Shown in pieces: positions 23,402-31,966 of a stretch of DNA of 33,678 nt. Both the position numbers and the translations under genes were made by a program. The notes below the pieces were generated by a model, which saw nothing but the letters and a program-made list of their open reading frames with translations, had not been told where the DNA came from and did no database searches. Position 1 is the stretch's first letter, and every line of letters starts with the position of its first letter. Source of the DNA: Thermopetrobacter sp. TC1 (GTDB lineage: Bacteria > Pseudomonadota > Alphaproteobacteria > Rhizobiales > Aestuariivirgaceae); NCBI RefSeq assembly GCF_000746275.1, contig NZ_JQKX01000004.1, positions 1 through 33,678 on the forward strand. Direction: 5' to 3'.

Positions 23402-23740
23402 TCAATAACCGCCCTTGCGCTTCGATTCCGGCAAGCCCGCGATGCGTCCGCCCTGCTTGGAAGGATCGAGCGGAAACAGCTCATAGACGTCCTTCTGCTT
23501 CACCTTGGTGCCCCACTTCTCGCTCATCGCCTTGATGATGGTGCGCGTGTTGGGCTGATTGCCGTTGTTGTTGAAATACTCATCGCGCAGATAGTTGATG
23601 ATGTCCCAGTGCTTGTCGGTCAGGGTGATGCCTTCGGCCTCGGCCATGGCTTCCGCCAGCTCCTCGCTCCAGTCCGCCTGATTGACGAGAAAACCGTTGG
23701 CATCGGTCTCGATCTCACGGCCCTTGAACTGAAAGCCCAT
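23402..23740 (-). CDS. DsrC/TusE-family protein lacking the conserved cysteines
   Basis: This is a 112-residue DsrC/TusE/DsvC-fold protein. WSEELAEAMAEAEGITLTDKHWDIINYLRDEYF and PNTRTIIKAMSEKWGTKVK match the helix-rich core and the helix-turn-helix-like segment. DsrC and TusE normally carry a sulfur-relay Cys at the penultimate position. This protein ends AGLPESKRKGGY and has no Cys at all, so it cannot carry a persulfide. It therefore resembles the cysteine-less (RspA-like, possibly regulatory) branch. No dsr genes or tusBCD are nearby. The start has an excellent GAGGAGGGAGAG ribosome binding site. Confidence 0.88.
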   Translation of the reverse strand: MGFQFKGREIETDANGFLVNQADWSEELAEAMAEAEGITLTDKHWDIINYLRDEYFNNNGNQPNTRTIIKAMSEKWGTKVKQKDVYELFPLDPSKQGGRIAGLPESKRKGGY

Positions 23741-23836
23741 GATCTCTCCCTCCTCTTCTTGAAAGCCTCGAAAATCTTATGGGGGTCCGCTGCTGATTGG
23801 GAATGAACGCATAACCCCGATCGGTTGCCTGTTATT

Positions 23837-24931
23837 TCATGGCGAAAGCCATCGCTCAATCCGCGCCAATGCCGCATCCAGTGCCTTTTCCCGCAATTCG
23901 GCACAGAGACGATCTTCAGGCTCCGCCTCGCCAATGAAGGAGACAAGCCCCTGCGTCCTCAGCCGGTCACAGAAAGCGCGCATGTTGCGCGGCGGGGTTA
24001 AAAGACCACGCACCGCCAGCCAGCGCGCAAGCCCGGCATTCGCCGACCAGTGCAGCGCAAGCCGGCTTTCCCGCATGGGCCATAAACACAGCGGTTTTCC
24101 CGTCCGCACCGCCTCCGCGATCATCGAGGCGGAATCGGAGGTCACGATAAAGCGATCCGCCAAAGCCAGAAGCGCCCGGTGCGGATTGTCCTCGGGCCGG
24201 CGCCCATCGCGCCAGAAATAGAAATAGCCCGGTTTCTTAAGCGCTTCGTGCAACGCCCGCGCCTGCCTGATTCCGGTGCGGGGCGAACAGGAGACAACCC
24301 AGGCCCCGCCGGTTCTTTCCCGTTCCGCTAAAACCGCCCTGCCCAGGCGCTGTGCATCATCGGCGTCGAACAGAACGGGCCAGCGCGCCCCGCCCACCAG
24401 CACCGCCGTCAGCGGCCGCGGCAGATCGGCAAGACGCGCCCGCCAGCGCGCCAGATAGGCATCCTCCACCGCCGGCGCCCGTGCCGGGGGCAGATCAAGC
24501 AGGATCACCGGCCCCTCTTCCGGCAGACCGTATTGCGCGGTGGTCAGCACCATGTCGAACCAGGCAAGCGGCGCCCGCGGCCGCCCCAGCCAGACAAGGC
24601 GCACAGGCCTGGTTCTGGCCATGCGCCTGATCCATAACCCCGCCGGCACCGACCGGCGCCCCACGCCGATGATCAGATCAGGCCAGGGCGGAGCAAGCTG
24701 CTGCATGCTCTCCCTGGTCAGAACCAGAGGAGCCGCGGCACCGATCAGCAAGTTGGGCAAATTGCGCAACAGGCGATAGCGCAAAGGCTTTTCCGTAACG
24801 ATCGCGCCGGTTCTTTCCGCGATCATCGCCGCCAGGGCCTGAACCTGCGCATCATCGCCGGCGCGCCCGCCCAGAAGCGCCCAGATGCGGGGCGCCTTCT
24901 CTCCTTCCCCTGCCGCGCCATTGCCCACCAT
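23837..24931 (-). CDS. ELM1-like protein (DUF1022)
   Basis: This is a 364-residue protein of the family named after plant mitochondrial-fission factor ELM1 and common in alphaproteobacteria, where its function is not known; the fold looks like a GT-B glycosyltransferase. Recognised parts are RIWALLGGRAGDDAQVQALA at the N-terminus, LTAVLVGGARWP, SCSPRTGIRQARALHEAL and the C-terminal FIVTSDSASMIAEAVRTGKPLCLWPM, the likely nucleotide-sugar-binding region. I chose the ATG at 24931, eight bases after the mutL stop, so the two genes are co-transcribed. A start at 24973 would overlap mutL by 35 bases. Confidence 0.85.
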   Translation of the reverse strand: MVGNGAAGEGEKAPRIWALLGGRAGDDAQVQALAAMIAERTGAIVTEKPLRYRLLRNLPNLLIGAAAPLVLTRESMQQLAPPWPDLIIGVGRRSVPAGLWIRRMARTRPVRLVWLGRPRAPLAWFDMVLTTAQYGLPEEGPVILLDLPPARAPAVEDAYLARWRARLADLPRPLTAVLVGGARWPVLFDADDAQRLGRAVLAERERTGGAWVVSCSPRTGIRQARALHEALKKPGYFYFWRDGRRPEDNPHRALLALADRFIVTSDSASMIAEAVRTGKPLCLWPMRESRLALHWSANAGLARWLAVRGLLTPPRNMRAFCDRLRTQGLVSFIGEAEPEDRLCAELREKALDAALARIERWLSP

Positions 24932-24938
24932 GATCGCC

Positions 24939-26810
24939 TCAAGCCCGCTTGAACAGCCGCTCCAGATCCGCAAGCGTCAGCTTCACCCACGTCGGGCGGC
25001 CATGATTGCACTGCCCGGAGCGGGGCGTGCGCTCCATCTCGCGCAGCAGCGCATCCATCTCCTCCCGGGTCAGGAAGCGCCCGGCCCGCACCGAATGATG
25101 ACAGGCGAAGGTGGCCAGCACGTGCTCCAGCCGCTCCTGCAGGGCCTGCGGCAGATCATGGGCGATGAGATCCGCCGCCACATCCCGCACAAGCCCTGCA
25201 ACGTCGCAGTGCCCCAGCGCTGCCGGCACCTCCCGCACCAGAACCGCGCCGGGCCCGAACGGCTCCACCACCAGCCCCAGATCCGCAAGCATCTCCGCAT
25301 GGGCAAGCACGGCATCGGCGCTGTCGGCATCCAGCTCCACCACTTCCGGAATCAGAAGCCCCTGCCGGCTAATGCCGCCCGCCGCCCGCTCCCGTTTGAG
25401 CCGTTCCAGCACGATGCGCTCATGCGCTGCGTGCTGATCGACGATGACGATGCCATCCTGCGTCTGCGCGATGATGTAGGTGCCATGCACCTGCGCCAGC
25501 GCCGCCCCCAGCGGATGGTTTTCCGCCGCTTCCGCACCGGTTTCTGCCGCACCCGCATCCGCACCCGCATCAAGGCCAGCCGGCGAGAGATCCGGCGCGG
25601 AAACATCCGCGACACCTGCAAAAGCCGTCTTGCTTTCAGCTAAACCCGCGCTGTGCCGCCCCTGCGGCGGCAGATCCATCAGCGGCGCCTGAGCCGCCAG
25701 GGACAGGCGCGCCGCCTCCTGCGACAGCCGATCAGCAAAAGCCGCACCAGCCGCCGGCTTTTCCTGATGCGGAAGCTTATTGTCATCTCCGGCCGGGACC
25801 ATTCCCCGCACCGGCATCGCGGTGCGCTGCCCTTCCCGCGCAATGGCCTCGCGCAAGGCATTGATGATGAGACTGCGCACCAGCGCCGGCTGCCGAAAGC
25901 GCACCTCGCGCTTGGCCGGATGCACGTTCACATCCACAAGCTCCGGCGCACAGGCGATATGCAGAACCACGGACGGATGCCGCCCCTTTTCCAGAACATC
26001 GCTGTAGGCGGCGCGCACCAGGCCGGAAAGCTGCCGGTCGGTCACCGGCCGTCCGTTGACGAAGAGATACTGCTGATCGGGCTGGCCCCGCGAGAAGGTG
26101 GGCAGGCTGCCCCAGCCGCGCACGGAATAGCCCTCGCGTTCCGCCGCAAAGGCAAAGGCATTGTCCAGAAAGGCGCGCCCGAGAATGGCAGCAATGCGCG
26201 CCTCTTCCGTCCCCGGTGCAAGGGAAAAGACCGCCCGCGCTTCTGTTACGAAGCGAAAGGCCACATCCGGATGCGCCAGCGCCAGCCGCCGCAGCACCCG
26301 CGCCGCCTCCATGGTTTCCGCCCGCGCCGAGCGCAAGAACTTCAGTCGCGCCGGCGTGGCAAAAAACAGATCCCGCACGCTCACCGTGGTGCCGGGTGCC
26401 CGCGCCGCCGGCCGCGGCTCCTCCTTGCGCCCCGCCTCCACCCGGATCTCCCAGGCCGTATCCGCCTCCTGCCGCCGCGAGATGATGGCAAGCCGCGCCA
26501 CCGCGGCAATGGATGCAAGCGCCTCGCCGCGAAAGCCTAAGGTAATGATGCGCACAAGCGAGTCATCATCGAGCTTGGATGTGGCATGCCGCTCCACCGC
26601 CAGCGCGAGATCCTCCCGCGTCATGCCGCAGCCATCATCCCGCACCTCGATGAGACTGCGCCCGCCGTCGCGGAAGATGGTTTCCACCTCTCCCGCCCCG
26701 GCATCGAGCGCATTTTCCACCAGCTCCTTGACCACGGACGCCGGCCGCTCCACCACCTCACCGGCGGCGATGCGGTTGATGAGGGTTTCGGGCAGACGAC
26801 GGATGGCCAT
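24939..26810 (-). CDS. mutL: DNA mismatch repair protein MutL
   Basis: This is a 623-residue mismatch-repair ATPase and nicking endonuclease. The N-terminal GHKL ATPase has IAAGEVVERPASVVKELVEN, DDGCGMTREDL, TSKL and GFRGEALASI. After an Ala/Asp-rich linker (about residues 330-430), the C-terminal dimerisation domain carries DQHAAHERIVLE, the DQHA(X)2E(X)4E metal-binding motif. Near the end are ACHHSVRAG and QCNHGRPT. All endonuclease elements are present, as expected for a MutH-less bacterium. It is followed on the same strand by the ELM1-like gene. Confidence 0.96.
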   Translation of the reverse strand: MAIRRLPETLINRIAAGEVVERPASVVKELVENALDAGAGEVETIFRDGGRSLIEVRDDGCGMTREDLALAVERHATSKLDDDSLVRIITLGFRGEALASIAAVARLAIISRRQEADTAWEIRVEAGRKEEPRPAARAPGTTVSVRDLFFATPARLKFLRSARAETMEAARVLRRLALAHPDVAFRFVTEARAVFSLAPGTEEARIAAILGRAFLDNAFAFAAEREGYSVRGWGSLPTFSRGQPDQQYLFVNGRPVTDRQLSGLVRAAYSDVLEKGRHPSVVLHIACAPELVDVNVHPAKREVRFRQPALVRSLIINALREAIAREGQRTAMPVRGMVPAGDDNKLPHQEKPAAGAAFADRLSQEAARLSLAAQAPLMDLPPQGRHSAGLAESKTAFAGVADVSAPDLSPAGLDAGADAGAAETGAEAAENHPLGAALAQVHGTYIIAQTQDGIVIVDQHAAHERIVLERLKRERAAGGISRQGLLIPEVVELDADSADAVLAHAEMLADLGLVVEPFGPGAVLVREVPAALGHCDVAGLVRDVAADLIAHDLPQALQERLEHVLATFACHHSVRAGRFLTREEMDALLREMERTPRSGQCNHGRPTWVKLTLADLERLFKRA

Positions 26811-26912
26811 GGCCGCTTTCCATCAACATGGGGGATGCAAGGGATGAAACATTCATCCCGCACCATCAGACAGCCTAAGAGCGGAAAGTCAAATGCTTCC
26901 CTGTGGATACGT

Positions 26913-28061
26913 TCATTCGAGAAGGCCGAGGAAGCGCAGCCGCTCCGGATCCTGATCCCACTTCTCCCGCACCTTCACGAACAGGAACAGATGCACCTTG
27001 CGCCCGCCCAGCAGGGCCGAAAGCTCCTGCCGCGCCGCCTTGCCGATGTCCTTGATCGTCTGCCCGCCCTTGCCGATGACGATCTTCTTCTGCGATTCGC
27101 GCTGCACATAGATGGTCTGTTCGATGCGGATGGAGCCGTCCGGCCGCTCCTCCCACAGCTCCGTTTCCACGTGCGAGGCATAGGGCAGCTCATCATGCAG
27201 GCGCAGATAGAGCTTCTCGCGGGTGATCTCCGCCGCCAGCATGCGCAAGGGAAAATCGGAGAGCTGATCCTCCGGATACAGCCATGGCCCCGGCGGCATG
27301 CGCTCGGCCAGATAATCGCGCAGATCATCCACGCCGGACCCCTTCAGGGCCGAGATCATGAAGGTGGCCTGAAAGGGAAACTCCTTGTTGAAGGTGTCAG
27401 CAAGCTCCAAAAGCTTCGGCTTCTCAATGAGATCGATCTTGTTGAGAACCAGAATGGCATCCCGGCCGGAATCCTTCAGCCCCTGAAGGATGCGCGCGTT
27501 CTCCTCATCCAGCCCCCGGCGCGAATCCACAAGCAGCGCCACCACATCGGCATCGGCCGCCCCGCTCCAGGCCGCCTCCACCATCGCCTCGTCCAGCTTG
27601 CGCCGGGGTTTGAAGATGCCGGGCGTGTCCACGAAGATGATCTGGCTCTTGCCCACAATCGCCACCGCCCGCACCCGTGTGCGCGTGGTCTGCACCTTGT
27701 GGGTGACGATGGAGACCTTCGCCCCCACCAGCGTGTTGATCAGCGTGGACTTGCCGGCGTTGGGCGCGCCGATGATGGCCACAAAGCCACAGCGCATCCC
27801 TTCCTCCTCTTGCGCTTCCTGCGCCTTTTCGCCGCTTTCCGCATCATCATCAGCAGCAGCGTGATCAACAGGCGCCGGATGCGTGCCAGCTTCAGCCGCC
27901 TTGTCTTCGGCGCTGTCTTGAGTGCCCTCTTCCGCCGCGGTCATCGCCGCATCCGCAGCTGCATTCTGGTCGGTCTCCGTCTCCTTGTTGGTCGTGCTTA
28001 TGCCGGCTGTGTCCTCAGCCTGCGCGATATCCGCTTTCTCGCTGTCGTTTTCCGTCGTCAT
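26913..28061 (-). CDS. era: GTPase Era, with long acidic N-terminal extension
   Basis: This is a GTPase required for 30S ribosome maturation. The G domain begins RCGFVAIIGAPNAGKSTLIN (G1), with DTPGIFKPRRKLDEAM (G3), NKIDLI (G4) and a SALKGSG (G5). The C-terminal KH domain is QKKIVIGKGGQTIKDIG. From the ATG at 28061, which overlaps the rnc stop (ATGA), the protein has 382 residues, about 88 more than usual. The extra segment is rich in Glu, Asp and Ala and probably disordered. A second start at 27797 (MRCGFVAIIG) has a very strong AGGAGGAAGGG site and gives a normal 294-residue Era. Either one or both starts may be used. Confidence 0.94.
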   Translation of the reverse strand: MTTENDSEKADIAQAEDTAGISTTNKETETDQNAAADAAMTAAEEGTQDSAEDKAAEAGTHPAPVDHAAADDDAESGEKAQEAQEEEGMRCGFVAIIGAPNAGKSTLINTLVGAKVSIVTHKVQTTRTRVRAVAIVGKSQIIFVDTPGIFKPRRKLDEAMVEAAWSGAADADVVALLVDSRRGLDEENARILQGLKDSGRDAILVLNKIDLIEKPKLLELADTFNKEFPFQATFMISALKGSGVDDLRDYLAERMPPGPWLYPEDQLSDFPLRMLAAEITREKLYLRLHDELPYASHVETELWEERPDGSIRIEQTIYVQRESQKKIVIGKGGQTIKDIGKAARQELSALLGGRKVHLFLFVKVREKWDQDPERLRFLGLLE

Positions 28062-28783
28062 CCCGTTTCTTTCTCGACATGCTTCAATAAGGCTCCGGCA
28101 GCGGCCTGTTCGGCCTTGCGCTTCGAGCCGCCTTCGCCCCGCGCCGTGCCCAGCCCCTCGATCTCCGCCTCCATGACGAACTGCGGATCGTGATCCGGGC
28201 CCGACCGCGACACCTCGCGATAGGACGGGGGCGGATAGCCCCGCTGCGCCGCCCATTCCTGCAGGGCGGATTTGGGATCGCGCGGCGCGTCGCGGTAGCG
28301 GGCGAACAGCGGCTCCCAGAAGGAGATGATGAATTTTCGCGCCGCTTCAAGACCACCGTCGAGATAAATCGCCGCAATCACGGATTCGCACAAATCGCCG
28401 AGCACGTTGACCGAGCCTTCCGCCTGCCGCCTCAGCGTGGTCTCGCCGGTGCGCATCATCTTGCCCAGCCCCAGGCGGCGGGCAATGTCCGCACACGTCT
28501 CCTTGCGCACAAGATGATTGTACTGGCGCGCCAGTGCCCCCTCCGGACTGTCGGGATGACGCCGGTAGAGCTCCTCGGCGATCACCAGCCCCAGCACCCG
28601 ATCGCCCAGAAACTCCAGCCGCTCATACCCGCGGGCGAAACCGCCCGGCTTTTCCTCCACCGCATGCGTGAGCGCCTCCAGCAGCAGGCTGGGATCGGAA
28701 AAACGATAGCCCGCCCGCTCGGCGAAGGCCTCCGCCACCCTTTTAGGATCGTCGAAGTTCTCTGCCGTCACGGACTTATCCAT
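28058..28783 (-). CDS. rnc: Ribonuclease III
   Basis: This enzyme cleaves double-stranded RNA in rRNA and mRNA processing. It has 241 residues. The catalytic signature ERLEFLGDRVLGLVIAEELY lies at residues 54-73, DLCESVIAAIYLDGG gives the second set of metal ligands, and the C-terminal dsRNA-binding domain starts near DPKSALQEWAAQRG and ends GGSKRKAEQAAAGALLK. The start at 28783 has GGAG nearby and overlaps the lepB 3' end by 16 bases; an ATG at 28819 would overlap more. The stop overlaps era. Confidence 0.96.
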   Translation of the reverse strand: MDKSVTAENFDDPKRVAEAFAERAGYRFSDPSLLLEALTHAVEEKPGGFARGYERLEFLGDRVLGLVIAEELYRRHPDSPEGALARQYNHLVRKETCADIARRLGLGKMMRTGETTLRRQAEGSVNVLGDLCESVIAAIYLDGGLEAARKFIISFWEPLFARYRDAPRDPKSALQEWAAQRGYPPPSYREVSRSGPDHDPQFVMEAEIEGLGTARGEGGSKRKAEQAAAGALLKHVEKETG

Positions 28784-29586
28784 GTGCCAATTCTGCTCCA
28801 GCGAATGCCGGTAATCCATGTCCAGGGCTTGTAAAGGGCCGCATCCGGCGAATGCGAGAAGAAGATGATCACCGCCCGCCCCACGATATTCTCATAGGGC
28901 ACATACCCCACATGATCCAGAAACCGGCTGTCCGTCGAGTTATCCCGGTTATCGCCCATCATGAAGTAGTGACCGGGCGGCACAACATAGACATCCGTGT
29001 TGTCCTCAATACTGCCGTCATAGAGATCGAGAACCGTATAGCTTACCCCGTTGGGCAGGGTCTCGCGATAGCGGCGAATGCGCCTGCCCTTCTCCGGCCC
29101 GTCCGGCACAACATAGTCCTCGATGCGCTCGCGCTTCACCGCCTCGCCGTTGATATAGACCACGCCGTTGATCACCTGAATGCGATCGCCGGGCAGGCCG
29201 ATGATGCGCTTGATGTAGTCGATCTTGGGATTGCTGGGCAGCTTGAAGACGACGACATCGCCCCGCTTTGGTTTTCTGGCGAAAATGCGCCCCTCGATCG
29301 GCACCGGCCCGAAGGAAAACAGATCATGGCCGAAGAGCGACAGGGTGAAATCGAAGGAATGCTTGCTGTAGCCGTAGGAGAGCTTGTTGACGAAGAGATA
29401 GTCGCCGATGAGCAGGGTGGGGATCATGGAGCCGGAAGGAATGTTGAACGGCTGATAGAGAAAGGTGCGGATGATGAAGGCAATCAGCAGCGCCTGCAGG
29501 ATCACCTTCACCGTATCCCACAGCCCCTCGTCCTGGCGCTTTTCCACCCGTTCGCTCAAGGCCTGATCGTCCTTCGTCTCCATCAT
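28768..29586 (-). CDS. lepB: Signal peptidase I
   Basis: This inner-membrane enzyme removes signal peptides from exported proteins. It has 272 residues with one N-terminal membrane helix (about 25-43). The nucleophile Ser53 lies in PSGSMIPTLLIGD and the general base Lys126 in DYIKRIIGLPGD. GHYFMMGDNRDNSTDSRFLDHVGYV is the conserved box E. It leads the lepB-rnc-era operon. Met codons at 29586 and 29583 are both possible starts. A MITE lies 257 bases upstream, between it and acpS. Confidence 0.96.
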   Translation of the reverse strand: MMETKDDQALSERVEKRQDEGLWDTVKVILQALLIAFIIRTFLYQPFNIPSGSMIPTLLIGDYLFVNKLSYGYSKHSFDFTLSLFGHDLFSFGPVPIEGRIFARKPKRGDVVVFKLPSNPKIDYIKRIIGLPGDRIQVINGVVYINGEAVKRERIEDYVVPDGPEKGRRIRRYRETLPNGVSYTVLDLYDGSIEDNTDVYVVPPGHYFMMGDNRDNSTDSRFLDHVGYVPYENIVGRAVIIFFSHSPDAALYKPWTWITGIRWSRIGTWISP

Positions 29587-30016
29587 CGCCCGCCATTCTC
29601 AACAAGTCGCCTGAACACCGCATCCAGAGGCATCGCGCGCGATTTCTAGCGGTTGTTATCCATCCCGGCCGCCAAGTCAATCGCGCGCAAAAACCCTTTA
29701 AGCCCTTCCGGCACGCATTCCGATAGACAGAACAATCGTGTCATAAGCGTGGCACAAGAAAGGCGTACGTCATGCGGGAAGGACGCCTTTTTCTGAACAG
29801 CACCGATCGAGAGGCTTTCATTATGAGTGCTGTGGCAAGATTAGGGCGTGGACTTAATTCAAAGACGGCGATGCCAGCGGCATTTTCGCAAAATATCGCT
29901 GGTCTTTTCGCCCGCAGGGAATAGCCAAAGCTATTTTCAAGGGCGAAAGGCCAGCGAGATGAAGCGAAAATGTTGAGCTTAAGGGGCTGGCACGTCGGAT
30001 TTTATGAGGACACGCC
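29587..30016. other. Interval between lepB and acpS, mostly MITE
   Basis: About 430 bases separate two genes that are adjacent in many relatives. Positions 29843-30018 are the MITE. The remaining 29587-29842 shows no gene; it must hold any lepB promoter. Confidence 0.45.
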
Positions 30017-30018
30017 CT
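29843..30018 (+). mobile_element. MITE-like element, copy 2
   Basis: This is a 176-base copy of the element at 21609-21783, with the same AGGGCGTG/CACGCCCT ends. The hairpin arms here are CGCTGGTCTTTTCGCCC and GGGCGAAAGGCCAGCG. Compared with copy 1, several changes in one arm are matched in the other, preserving pairing. The right tip overlaps the last two bases of the acpS stop codon. Confidence 0.87.
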
Positions 30019-30424
30019 AGTGCCGCGGCAAGGGGCGCGCCTCGATGATCACCCAGGCCAGGGCATAGGGCGGCTCGTCACTCAAGGAAAGATGCAAAAC
30101 CGCCTCGTATCCATCCGGGACAATGCGCGCAAGCCGCGCCTGTGCGCCGCCATGCAGGGCCAGACAGGGCGCACCGAGATCGCCACGCACCACCTCGATA
30201 TCCCGCCAGCCCACACCAGAGCGAAACCCCGTGCCCAGGGCCTTGGCCGCCGCTTCCTTGGCTGCAAAGCGCCGGGCAAGAAAAGCGGCGCCATCGCCGC
30301 GTCCGCGCGCAGCCTCCTGTTCTGCCGGTGTGAATACCTTGCAAAGAAAACGCCCTCCGTGACGCTTGAGCAGGTGCTGTATGCGGCGCACATCCACAAG
30401 ATCCGCGCCCATGCCAATGATCAT
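30017..30424 (-). CDS. acpS: Holo-[acyl-carrier-protein] synthase
   Basis: This enzyme transfers phosphopantetheine from CoA to acyl carrier protein. It has 135 residues. The metal-binding MGADLVDVRRIQHLL at the N-terminus, FTPAEQEAARGRG and the conserved ARRFAAKEAAAKALGTG (with Glu and Lys for catalysis) are all present, followed by HLSLSDEPPYALAWVIIE. The start at 30424 has GGAGCGGAGG upstream. The TAG stop is partly formed by the tip of the adjacent MITE (30017-30018), so the original C-terminus may have been a few residues longer or different. It was probably once co-transcribed with lepB. Confidence 0.95.
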   Translation of the reverse strand: MIIGMGADLVDVRRIQHLLKRHGGRFLCKVFTPAEQEAARGRGDGAAFLARRFAAKEAAAKALGTGFRSGVGWRDIEVVRGDLGAPCLALHGGAQARLARIVPDGYEAVLHLSLSDEPPYALAWVIIEARPLPRH

Positions 30425-30819
30425 CGCCTCCGCTCCCTCAACCCGGCAATCGACGCTTTAACATGGATATTCAATGCGTTAATAAGAGACCCATCTGTTG
30501 CCAGGAGACAGTTAGTTGTGTTTTTCCTCACAACAACACCCTTTATCACACCCCTGGCCTGCCCCTGCGGTGTAGGGAGGTTAGCAAGAAGGGTGCATAG
30601 CTCCATCCTCCCCCTGATAGGGGGAGGTCGGCCCCGCAAGGGGCCGGGAGGGGGTCGGGCCACAAGCGCAGAACTAAGTTGTTCAACCTCCTCCCTGACT
30701 CTCCCCCTCCCAGGGGGAGGGGAAAAACAGTGCTTCATGTATGGAGAGAATATCAAGGGCAACTGAGTTGATGTCCACTTTGCCTGCCCCCGGACCAGAG
30801 CGTGGGAAAACAAAAGCCC
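30425..30819. other. Intergenic region containing repeat A copy 2
   Basis: These 395 bases separate acpS and the DUF2062 gene on the same strand. Apart from the repeat at 30607-30774, no gene or clear promoter was recognised. Confidence 0.45.
30607..30774 (-). repeat. Dispersed repeat family A, copy 2 (inverted)
   Basis: This is the reverse-orientation copy of the element at 6913-7078. On the minus strand it reads the same blocks in the same order, with the central GC hairpin here being GGCCCC/GGGGCC. The two copies bracket 23.5 kb of the window and could in principle recombine to invert it. Confidence 0.85.
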
Positions 30820-31410
30820 TCACTCCGCCGGCTCCTGGCGCGTGATCCGACGCGCGATAACCTCCCGCCGTCGCGCCTGATAGCGCTCCACCGCCTTGCG
30901 CACGAGAAAATAGAAGAAGGCACCGCACAGCCCGCCCAGCGGCAGGGCGCCCACCGACATGGGCACGATCACCGGCCCCAGCGCATCCCAGAACGCACGG
31001 CCGAAGGCCGCCGGATCATGCAGCAAGAGCCCCCAGAAGCCATGGGGCAGAGCGATGTGTATCTCACCCTTGTGTTCATAGCCGAGAAGCAGGCCGCCCA
31101 GATTGTAGGTCGCCCACCAGATGAAGGGAAAGGTCAGCGGATTGCCCACCGAGGTGCCGAAAGCGGAAGCCAGGATCGACCCGCGAAGGATCCAGGCCAT
31201 CAGCCCGGCGAGGATGAAATGAAAGCCGATGAACGGCGTGAACGAGATGAAGGCGCCGCAGGCAAACCCCAAAGCCACCGCATGCGGCGAGGCCGCAATG
31301 CGCTTGGCCCTGAGCCAGATATAGGTATAGGCGCGCTTCAGCCCCCCTCGCGGAAAGAGGAAATACCACACCCGTTTCGGGATCGAGAGTTTTTCACGCC
31401 GCGCAAACAT
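30820..31410 (-). CDS. DUF2062 membrane protein
   Basis: This is a 196-residue inner-membrane protein of the DUF2062 family, whose function is unknown. The family core is VALGFACGAFISFTPFIGFH, followed by LRGSILASAFGTSVGNPLTF and PFIWWATYNLGGLLLGYE. Three or four hydrophobic segments are visible, and the N-terminus and C-terminal tail (RRREVIARRITRQEPAE) are basic. The start at 31410 has AGGGA upstream. It is transcribed toward acpS, but 395 bases and a repeat separate them. Confidence 0.85.
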   Translation of the reverse strand: MFARREKLSIPKRVWYFLFPRGGLKRAYTYIWLRAKRIAASPHAVALGFACGAFISFTPFIGFHFILAGLMAWILRGSILASAFGTSVGNPLTFPFIWWATYNLGGLLLGYEHKGEIHIALPHGFWGLLLHDPAAFGRAFWDALGPVIVPMSVGALPLGGLCGAFFYFLVRKAVERYQARRREVIARRITRQEPAE

Positions 31411-31966
31411 GCTCCCTATCCTAGCCGCTCCTTCTTTTCGGAGCGTAAAAGGCGGCCCCTTTCACAAGGGCCGGAAATACCCGCGCAAGGCCCCATTAGC
31501 CGGCGCGCATCTAGCCGGGAGAAAAATGGCAATAGCCGGGCAAAGGCCTTTTCCCTGTTCCGAGTCCTGTAAGCAAGCGTCTGTCCGCGACTGTGCCGAC
31601 AGCTCCGGTCAACGCCTGCCATCAAGCGCGCAGTGAAACCGAGGAAAAATGGCCCGCCTGTCGTTCCCTCCCGGAAAATGTGCAAAGGCCAGCTTGTCCC
31701 TGCGGCTATACATATCCCGCCCCCCTTCCCTGTCAACTCGCCATCTCTCGTCCATCCGGACAGGAAAATGATCAACATGCCCCATCAGCGTTCAGGCTTT
31801 GGCGAATCAGTTGACAAGACAGGCGCCCAAACTCAATCATTGGTTGACTGCGTGAATCGGTTCCTGCCGCCTGTGGAGAAAACATCTGCGCGCAAGGAAC
31901 CCACCGCCTGCAGAACCAGCGAGCAGCGATCCAAAATCGCATGATCAGACCGGGGGAAAATGCGTC
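31411..31966. other. Large divergent intergenic region
   Basis: These 556 bases lie between the divergent DUF2062 and CAP/RTX genes. A CGGCCC/GGGCCG imperfect hairpin lies at about 31453-31475. I see no RNA gene, riboswitch or protein gene. Short reading frames are present but show no family features or ribosome binding sites. Its length suits a regulated promoter for the exoprotein gene. Confidence 0.4.

Noticed and set aside
22596-23405. 269-residue minus-strand frame containing MDGGVTYPAK
   Set aside because: It is antisense to the glutaredoxin gene and crosses the hairpin repeat. The same peptide appears at 15055-15243 only because both repeat copies share the sequence.
26586-28193. 535-residue plus-strand reading frame across mutL, era and rnc
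   Set aside because: It is antisense to three genes with complete catalytic motifs, has low-complexity Arg/His/Ala composition typical of GC-rich shadow frames, and no ribosome binding site.
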